Origin: Azolla caroliniana
Lineage: Eukaryota > Polypodiophyta
DNA: 64,000 nucleotides
Assembly (NCBI GenBank): GCA_043228905.1
Contig: JBHGNT010000022.1
Coordinates: forward strand, 2,976,001 to 3,040,000
Reading direction: 5' to 3'
Shown here: one piece after another, positions 54,736 through 64,000 of the stretch
Position numbering within the stretch: position 1 is the stretch's first letter
How the letters are laid out: each line of letters opens with the position of its first letter
The notes under the pieces: generated by a model
Databases searched by the model: none
The model's input: only the letters and a program-made list of their open reading frames with translations
What the model was told of the DNA's origin: nothing
Program-made: the position numbers and the translations under genes

Positions 54736-57700
54736 ATGGCATACAACCTGGTTAAGGTTTCCACTTCCACATTAGTTTTATGCCTTCAGTGTCCGCTATG
54801 CAACAATTTGATCCATGATGCAACTACCATATCTGAATGCCTTCATTCATGTAAGCAAACTATTCATACTGTTTTCAAAGTATCTCACTAAAATAAAAAA
54901 CGATTCATACATTTGGATTATGCTCTTAATATTCAAGTAGAGATTTAATATTAAGAAATGGGAGTTAAGTTTTTCACCAAAATTTAATGGTATGTAAAAT
55001 GTGGGTACATGCAATTAATAACCTAAAAGAGCATCAAGACAATGCATAGAAAATGAGCATTTGTTTGTCACATTATAGAAAATTGGCCATTATCACTTCT
55101 TTAATGTAAGGTTTGTGCAGGAAGAATACACATATAAACAAACCAACCTGAGTTTTGTTTTTCCTCTTAATAGGACCACCGGTAGCTTTTAAAAGGAGTT
55201 AAGTAGTCCCTCATTTGTGAGAGCTAGAGGATGAAAATAATGTCTATATTACAATAAAATTATCTACAATTGTGCCATTGTAAGGGGAAATAGGTGAAAA
55301 AAGCAAAAGCCACTGCAAGGGATGGCATCCCTGCTATCATGAGCCATCATCTCTTGTTACAGGTGTGACCATAATTTATCCAGTGGTAAGTGTACCATAG
55401 TATTCTATACACGAGGATGAAGTGTGAGGGTTAATTGAGAGTGTAAAGAAGGGAGGATTACTTTTAATCCTAGGAATTGAGACAACCCATAAGGGCCAAG
55501 TGTGAACTTGCCTGGGGGCCTTAGGTTTGGCTATAAGTATGAGACCTCGCTACCCTCATTAGAAAGGTCATTTGACTACGACGAGACTGTGATTTAGTGG
55601 TGATCAAACTCTTGTAGCGAGCGCGCCAGTACTAGGTACGACTCGATGCCAAGGAGGTGGTATGGGACGCCGATTGAGGCTTGAATCGGTCTCGATCCCT
55701 TCGCTAAGGGGTGGTCGGGTGGATCTGCACCCATCTTTCTCTCTCTTTTCTTATCTATCTATATTATAATCACTTATTTCATGCTTACATTTGGATTAAG
55801 CTCTAACATCTCATGACACCTAGATAGGTTTATGACTATGAAAACAACATTTTCTCCCAAAAGTAATAGGACTCATAACTTGTATATTGTGCAATCAAGC
55901 CCAGTAGGTACATCATTGGTGTAGGCACTTCATGTGATTCTCTTCATCCTTTTTTATAGTAGAAGTTAAGATTAGGGAAGAGGGTGACATACAATCAAGC
56001 TTTAGTGGAACCTTGTCTTGTGAATACACTTAGTTCATTTCCAGAATAAGATTGGCGAGAAGGTATGCAGCATGGGAATCACTTGATAGCACATGGTATG
56101 AGTTTGAGAGCCTTACATCAAATTATATTTTTCAACTTGCTCGGTCATTTGTGACACTGATTCTCTTATGGGGAGCAATTTGTCTGTTCTGCATACGAAG
56201 TAAGTTCGGCCATATTGATGTCGAAGAAAATCTGTGAGCATTTTGAACCTGGGTATTATGGTAACGGATGTCCTGTATGTATGACCTGTTCTTTAAGGAA
56301 GAAAACAAACAGACCTTTCTATTCTTGCAGTTTGTAAAGTTTGCATATATGAGGAGTTAGATGATGGAGAGGGTGACTGCTGTCCAATCTGTGATGTTAA
56401 TCTTGGTGGCTCACCTTTAGAAAAATTGAGGTATGGAAATCTTGTGTGAATCATTTACGAAATGATATAAAATCAAACATTATTTGGAGGGAGGGTTACT
56501 ACATTACATAAATCAAACACACCATATGTGTATGCATTTGACATTTATGGTGTGTTTTGCTTAGCAAATTTATAATGTATTCCTTGGCTTGATTTCAACA
56601 ATAACTCAGGGTGGATCGCCAACTCAATGACATCTGTGCCAAGTTGTTAACTGGCAAATTGAAAAAGAGAAAGTTGACTGATATTGATTTGGATGAAGAT
56701 GCCAAGCCTAACAAAAGGAGGGAAAGAACGCTTGCATCACTTGGGATAGGGTTACTATCATGTGTAAACCCTGGATTTGTTCAACGAAAGACTATATCTG
56801 TTTCACGGAGGTCTACTATGGCCACCATGTTAACTGATACTGAGGAATCAGAAGACGAAAAGTCAATGTGTATTGCCTCAGACTTGGACTCGGACCATGA
56901 AGGCACCTTTAATATAAAGAATAGGATCCTACGCACTCACAATAGGTATGACAGCATGTCTTCTACAGGCAAGGAAGAAGTTGTGTCTATAGACAAAAGA
57001 GTTCATGAACAGGGAGTTGTAAATGAACAAACATTAGAAGGGAAACAAGTAAATATTGCTTCATCCAGAAGAGACATTATAGATGGAGGCAAAAAAGCGG
57101 ACAGAAAGGAATATGGAAAGCTCCAGAAGGGAGTTCATGACAAAAAGAATAGAAGAGATGCAAGGGGCCCCATGCTTTTGGCCAAACCAGAAAAACCTAA
57201 GCAAAACCATATGATTTCTTATGTACCCCATGCGTCTCTCGTTCATGAGAAAATCCCATCCTTGTTTAATTCTTTTAGGCATGTAGATCAAGAAGTATCA
57301 GTAGCTGTTAAAAAAGGCCTTTCATATGACAAAGAAGTATCTGTAGCTGTTAAAACAGGGCATTCACACAATGGATCAAAATTGCCTCCAAATCATCTAG
57401 ATTCAGTGGAGAAGCCAAAGAAACAAAGCACCACAGGTGTTTGGTTTATTCTTCAAGCTCGAGATGCTCGGTAAGTTTTTCAACCTTGTTTTGGGTTTAT
57501 TGCTTTTTTCTTCACTTTAATGTTAGAATGACTTTCTTGTTTTGTTGTTTTGTTGCTTTCTTTTTTGTCATTTTTAGTTTTTTCTTCAATATTTTAGTTG
57601 CATTCTAGTACTAAGCCAAATTTTACTAACTCATGCATTCAGGTTCAAATCATATTATATTCACTCCACTCTTAGATACCATTGTTAAATGTATGGATGT

Positions 57701-58467
57701 ATGTAGGGGTTGAATGCATGACCTTCTGGTCACCACCAGATAACATTACCAAGTACGCTACAACTGTTAGGGCACTTTTTTATCTTTCTCTCTATTGATG
57801 GGGTGTCAGTCAATTGTTAATTGGGATGATCCAGACATAAAGTTTTCCTTTAGTTTTAAGTGTATATAGAACACTGAATTTTCTATTGATAATGCTAGAA
57901 TGGGAATGAATGGTCTTCCACAGCTATCTAATCAGTACGTAGAGATCAGGTACTTTTTTTTCTTCGGATGTTCATTTAAATTTTATTCAAACATGCCAAT
58001 AACTGTTTTATTTTGTCTCTATATTTTCACTAGAGATGGTAACATTCCAATTTCTGTTGTGAAAGAGTATGTGATGAAACAGCTCCATTTGAAGAGTGAA
58101 GACGACGTAAGTCTTGTTAGTTGCATATTTGGCCTCGTCATTTTGCTCATCTTTATCGGATCTAATTCAAATGATGAAAAATAGCATATGTTTTGTTCAC
58201 ATTTTGTTCAACTTTATCGGATCTAATTCAAATGACAAAACAAATTTCCTTGGATTTTTTGCAACTATCTAGGTAGAAATCGCTTGCAACGGTCAATCTT
58301 TGGCTCCAAATTTATCCCTCGAAAGTGTTCAAGGAATGTGGTTTTCTGCGGCACCGTCGATTAGAGTTCCGTCAATGAAGCATAGTCATTCAAAGGATTA
58401 CACGATGGTCCTAACATATGGGCTTACCCCTCGCCACAAATCCCTATCCTCAAACCCATGCCTTTAG
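54736..58467 (+). CDS. RING-type E3 ubiquitin ligase, DREB2A-interacting protein (DRIP) type
   Basis: Six exons: 54736-54850, 56331-56430, 56610-57470, 57899-57949, 58034-58106, 58273-58467. All introns are GT-AG with matching phases, giving 464 residues. ATG 54730 would add two residues. An N-terminal C3HC4 RING finger uses Cys19, Cys22, Cys35, His37, Cys40, Cys43, Cys56 and Cys59 (CPLC...SECLHSFCKVC...CPIC), followed by GSPLEKLR and a basic KLKKRK stretch. A long charged, weakly conserved middle follows. The C-terminal ubiquitin-like (RAWUL-type) region has RDGNIPISVVKEYV and LKSEDD motifs. In Arabidopsis, DRIP1/2 act in the nucleus and mark the drought factor DREB2A for degradation. The best-conserved parts match that family, but the target here is inferred. 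Looks intact. Confidence 0.93.
55363..55800 (+). repeat. LTR-like repeat in E3 ligase intron 1, same family as 28609-29003
   Basis: It shares, in opposite orientation, ATAGTATTCTATACACG, GTGTGAGGGTTAA.TGAGAG, TTGAGACAACCCAT.AGG, CCAAGTGTGAAC and GCTACCCTCATT with the element at 28.6-29.0 kb. A promoter-like GGCTATAAGTATGAGACC lies near 55532. It extends past the region of similarity to about 55800, ending in ..TTACATTTGGATTAAGCTC. The termini are unclear. Confidence 0.6.
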
Positions 58468-61400
58468 GTGGTGGTAAGAGATTTTTGCTACAATAATTAA
58501 AAGACAAAAAAGACGCTTTAGAGAATGATAAACACAAAATACCATGGCAACCTTCTTACTTCAGCTATAGTAAATATACAATCAATCTACCCCCCTTGTA
58601 CCATCTTAATATAATAAAATGTTGCCTTTGAGAGGGTTATGTTAGGTGTAGGCATGTCATGATGAAGCATACAATGATATGATATTGATGTGAGCACAAA
58701 CTGTCAATCTTTTGAGTGCAGCCCCCGTGAGATGCCCTTCGGAGTCCTTAAACATGAAGCGAGAGATTGTTAAATCACTATACATCAACTAATGAAAAGA
58801 ACAGTATAGTTTCCTATTATATCATACACCATGCATTTTAATCATTTGTTGGGTGCACAAATACACACTAAATAATGTACATAGATGAATAAGGCAATCA
58901 AAAAAGGTTATTACTAGGAGTATGGCTAGGAGAACATATAGGGCCATGTGTCTAACCTCATATGTATATAGGCTTTTGCAAGATTGGTTGATTCTTGTAT
59001 GAGTTCAATTTGTCTATGACAGTGAGAACGAGTATTTTCTATGCATTAGTGTTTCTTGTGAATGAATAAGGTTTGGTGTTGCAATGAAGGTAAGCATTTG
59101 TATGCATTTGCCAAAAGCGTTAATAGTTTGTATACCGAGTCGGTACACATCTTCTACTAGTTTAGGTATAAAAGATGATATGGTAAGATAATATTCTTGT
59201 TTTGTAGTAATGCTTTTGCCTTAGGTGGTTATTGTATTGTCAAATATATAATCAAATTAATGACAACTTAAAACATGTAAACATTCTTTTTATGCTTCAT
59301 TAGGATTTGAAATGCACCATTGCTCTTTTCTTGTTCACAACATGTTGAAATCTCCTTTTGTTTTTCTCTCTACTACCCATGTTTGACATGTTCTTTGCGC
59401 ATGATGATACAAACTTGCATTGTCTTTCTCTTTAGTCTCACTTTTTTTCTCCCACTTCATCATAAATAATGCTTCTCTTGCTTTATTTTTGTTGCATATG
59501 GGTTTTGCCTTGCAACCTTCAATCAAAATGTCTCCCTTGCCTCCTTTTGCCAATGTATACCTATTTATAATGACCCCTTCTTTATAGAGAATATGAATGC
59601 TTTGCTCACACATTCAAAGAACAAGTAACCACATAAGGCAAATCATCAAAGAACTTTGTTTGATGATCGTTGTAAGTGCACACATCATTTGGGAAGCCAC
59701 AACAAAAGTGAATTTTCAAGATAATGAATTGTAGAACTACAAGAGGTAATAAACTTGAGCTTTGTGGAAAACCCTTCTCTATGATGCAAGTTATCACAAG
59801 TTTTGTGGTTTTTGTTGTAGAATAATTGCAAAACTAGACAAGTTGGTTTGCATATAAAGTTTCACAACCAGATAACCAACAAAAACATCACAAATGTTTC
59901 ATTTTACCATGCCCATTCAATGGCAGTGTTAGCATTAAATTGAAAGAAGACACGATTTTTTTTTGTTTAGTTTTTGTGGATTGAATGAAGAAAAAACAAT
60001 AAACAACCATTAATACTAGTCCAATCAAATAAGGAAGTATTAAAAAAGTGTTCTACTAGAATAATGGATAGCCATAGGAAATTAAAACACCATACCATTT
60101 CATATTAAATACAATATATGAATGTATGACTATTTGCCCATGTTGTAAAGCCCCAATGGTGGGTTTTTCTACATTGCTCTTTGCATTGTTGGATCATTGG
60201 ATTGCAATCAATGAATCCATGTTCAACAATGGGTTATGTAGACCTATGTGAAACTTGCATTGAGAGTGCCATCACTTTAAAAGTGGGTTTATATTAAGCC
60301 AAAACCACAATCTCAAGGTGACACACAGCATTTGATTACTTTGGCAACGCAACACTTGGTGGATGCTCACTACAACTTATGTGTGAAAGCTTGTGATACC
60401 ACAACCAAGCGTCAAAAGTAGGGAATGCCCTTCATTACTTATTGTGGGGTAATGTAGCAATCTTTGATATTGAGTGAAACTCTATTCACATGTGTTTCAC
60501 ATGGTTCCCGACATTAATGTTAGTGCAACACATTGCCATTGGGCCCTCGCACTACCAATGTAATCAATGCTTGCATTCTAATGATTGCACTATTGTTAAA
60601 ACGTTGTTTAGCAATCAAAGAAGGTGGATACCAAAATCAATTCGATGGTTAGATTCTAAATCTTTATCTAAGATAGTCATTTAGCCGACTAATGGGTTCC
60701 AAGAATGGAAGAGAACAGGGATCCTTGAAGTCCAAGAGAATTAAAGGCGAGATTGCATTCAATGCACACCTTCCCATGGAAACAATTGTTGGTGTAATAA
60801 CTTTTTGTGGCCACGTTAATTGCGAGAGGGATTGGAAGCTAGCATTATTATAATTTATATCCATCCCTTTTACTCTCTCCACCAACATTTGGATTTGACA
60901 TACAACCTATAATTTCATGGGATGTCGTGTCAATCTTATTAGAAAGAAAAGTTTTCTAACTTGGCAATCGATTGACATTCTACCATTTTTATTAATTGTC
61001 CAAAAGCATAAATGTGAGATATTCTCATAATCCGCATATTATTATGTATACAAAATGTCAAGTTTTTTTTTCATAATTGGCTACAGCACATAAGCTTTAT
61101 AGAAAGTTGAAGTAAACACCCATATTAAGAGGTACTCATTAATTTATTCTCAGGAAGTACCTCATATGAGAGATGCAATATGAAATGCATTAGCACATGC
61201 ATTGCAAAGGAATGGCAAATGGAAAGTTTTGATAATTGATTCAAGATATCCTGTAATCTTAATTATAATTTGTGTGCCCTTCTAGTGATTTACATTAGCA
61301 AAAAAAACAAAAAAAAGTGGCACCTTATAATGAATTGATATTAATGCTAACTTCTTCTTCTTCTTCCAAAAACAAACTTTTTTTTTTACATACGATACAT

Positions 61401-64000
61401 TTATACATTGCAAATTTAAATAGAAATTTAACATAACTATATACAACAACGGGATTGAGTTGGAATTAGGAGCTAATTAAAGATAAAATGTTTGGATTCC
61501 ATATGTTTCTTTATGTGCTATTTATTTTTCAATTGTGTGAATCATCCTTACTTGTTGCCATTATCTAGAAACTCACATTATAGATTATGATCTTTGCACA
61601 ATTTTACATATACATACCACATAAATTTGTGTCCGCGTATGTTTTGGACGGGCAGTTTATAAAGCTACTTGTCTATGTGGATGAGAAACATATTTTCACC
61701 TTGTCCACGTTGATAGGTAAATGTTTTCCATTCCGGTCTTATGACGCGTTCAAACCATTTTTACATGTCACATGACATTTTCAAAGGCCAATCATCAAAT
61801 CCAACCAACGTTAGTCTTGCCTCTCCACCCTTGTAATCCAATTATTGGTCACTTCCAACTCTTCAAGTATTACACTCTCATTATCTTACCTATTAAGATC
61901 ATTAAGAGATGAGCTATTCAGTTATTCATTATCTCCTAACAAGAAAGGTGTTAAATTAAGTTATCTAAATTTTAATTGGGTATCGTTGCCTCTACTTAAG
62001 TCAATTATTAAGAGTTTGCGTGATCAATTGTCCATATTCCTAGTTATAGCTTTGATATGTGTGTTATAATTAAGTCTTGGGTTCCTATTGATGCTAAAAC
62101 CCATTTGGGCCATCACCATCATAAACATGTATCAGAACACATAGACAACAAACATGGTGAGATTAAACATGATAAAAAAACAAGTTCAAATCCTACTTGT
62201 AGGAATCCTATTGATATTCACATCTAGTGTGTCACAATTGCTTCCCTTTCTTGTTGTGGCATATATAATATACGTTTATCATTTTTGGGAACTCTCCAAT
62301 GTAGGTGATCGATATATTCTCACCGTGAACCAACTCTACAAACTACAACCCCTTCTCTTCAATGTTGGGGCTTCCATTCTTTTGGTGAAGAACCCACTCT
62401 AGTAAGTGGTGCGTTGATGACAGAATTAAAAGAATGCGCAAAAATGTGTAAAAACTATACAATTTCAACACCCTTGCCATAAGATTGTTAGGACCACATC
62501 TCCTTTATTCCACCAAGCAAAATGGTACCGTGTGCATATATGAATGTGAGTCCATGGCCACAAATCACAATAGAAGGCAAACAATCCATCATCATCTAGG
62601 TGATATTCACATCAAGGAAGACAACATCAATTGTCTTGTGACTCCATTGGTTTTAACGAGGGATCTTTATGCATTTTCTAGAGATCCTATAATCATTGAA
62701 CAAATATGCAAATACCAAGGTCCATGAAAAATAATAATTCAATCATCTTGTGGCCTCTCTATATGAGGAATTAGACTCCCGCCTATTTTGGAAGAGTGAT
62801 GTGAGTATGATAAACTCTACATTGGATATCCAAGAAAAATGTGCAAGGAGAATGACATATGTATAGCTACACATTGTAAATATAAGAGTTGCACTAGTCA
62901 TGAAAGAATTGTCACTGTAGTTGAAAATAGCATGCTTGCAAGTTTCACTGACAAAATTTGCATTTGAAAACTTGGTTTGTATTCGATATTCTTTATGTAA
63001 AAACAAAGATAAATAAATCAAGCACTCATGATGAGACAATGATGGAATACAGTTTAGCATTTAATACATTTAATGTAGAGAATATATTCCCATATACTCA
63101 TTACAAAAAGGATTATCATATATGTTCTCTAACAAGTGTCCTCACACACAAGGCGTTGTTGGGCAATCATTCAACTATCTGCAAGAGAGAGTCCACCAAG
63201 TGGGGAGATAAGTAGTGTAGAACCTATGCTCGAGGTCGAGCCTAGGTTTGGTTGATCAAGTGCAAGGTTGGTATTGTGGTTCAGCGCGTTGTCATCAACA
63301 TAACGATAGTTGCAACAATAGTAACCTTACCATCTACTCTCCCCCAATTCCCTTGTTGGTTGCTTGACAATCTCTCATTCATGATGAGCATTAGATCTAC
63401 TCGTCATTTTTCTTTTACCCCTTCCCGCGACTCCCAGAGGTCGACCTTAGCTATGGGTAATTTAGCTTTGGCCCTAGGGTAGGGTGGAATTAGTTCTTGC
63501 TTCTTCCTTTTTCTATAAATCTTTGCCTAATATAAAGTTTACCTTGGTTACAATTTTCACCAAAATTAGGCTTATGTTTGAAGTCAGCTCTCATTTGATT
63601 GTTGCAGCAATTTTTGTCGACACTTCATGGATGTTTCATCAAAGGAAAACCCTCAATCTAAGACTTTCTCCATATGAACGAGGAAAATAAACCTTCCGTA
63701 ACTTCATTTTTAGGCCTGAAAATCCCTATTAATCTACTATAATATCGTTGGCTAGTGGTAGAAGAGTCAACACTCAAAAGCGTGGGTTTTGAATCCCTAC
63801 TCTAACTAGATATTCAATAAGTGACCTTGAAATTTTCCAACAAAGGGAGAATCTTAAGCATTTTGAAATGTTCACTCAATCACTTAAATTCACACCGAAA
63901 CATGTAATTCTTAATGAAAGGGAAAAAAAACAAGTAAACCCAAAAGAGAATTTTTAAATCTTTGCAAAGTGTTTATAAACCTAACAAATTACAATAAGTT
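58468..64000. other. Intergenic sequence, no gene recognised
   Basis: AT-rich, with frames of at most ~105 codons, none with domains, splice context or retroelement motifs that I can name (examples: 59335-59613 minus; 62154-62402 plus, hydrophobic). No LTR ends, hAT-type duplications or RNA genes were seen. Very old transposon debris cannot be excluded. Confidence 0.45.

Noticed and set aside
62154-62402. Small membrane protein gene
   Set aside because: 82 codons of hydrophobic sequence in AT-rich DNA; chance frames of this kind are common here and no supporting signals were found.

Overview
This is nuclear DNA of a land plant, most likely a flowering plant. It holds three multi-exon genes with plant-type GT-AG introns, one of them a plant-specific RING/ubiquitin-like E3 ligase (DRIP type), in AT-rich sequence full of LTR retrotransposons, hAT-type elements and microsatellites. 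I cannot name the species. No bacterial or organellar genes, tRNAs, rRNAs or CRISPR arrays are visible.

Layout. 0-21 kb is a pile of nested retroelements: a truncated Ty1/copia element (about 0.25-2.57 kb, minus strand), a decayed GC-rich Ty3/gypsy element (2.57-15.24 kb, minus), and inside the gag gene of that element a complete, apparently intact younger relative (6,955-14,119, minus). Then come coiled-coil retroelement relics split by a solo LTR, a copia LTR remnant, and a decayed chromodomain gypsy element (18.9-20.8 kb, plus) whose 3' LTR sits beside an inverted/direct duplication. 22.8-24.8 kb is a complete aldo-keto reductase gene (minus). 25-30.4 kb is retroelement debris, mostly a decayed copia pol split by a solo LTR and other insertions.

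31.4-49.4 kb is a complete 19-exon ALG12 gene (plus), the ER mannosyltransferase of N-glycan precursor assembly. Its first intron is about 10.7 kb and consists largely of a hAT-like element (containing a tandem array of small LTR elements and a solo LTR) plus a young copia element. Another small hAT-like element lies about 170 bp upstream of the start codon. 49.4-54.7 kb is intergenic with tandem duplications and microsatellites. 54.7-58.5 kb is a complete 6-exon DRIP-like E3 ubiquitin ligase gene (plus). 58.5-64 kb holds nothing I recognise.

The three host genes are not functionally linked: an oxidoreductase of small carbonyls, an enzyme of glycoprotein synthesis and quality control, and a nuclear ubiquitin ligase of stress signalling. 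The most unusual content is the GC-rich gypsy family, with a conserved stop-proximal -1 frameshift site between gag-protease and pol, and domain motifs that recall fungal rather than standard plant Ty3 elements. All boundaries were read by eye; no database search was possible.
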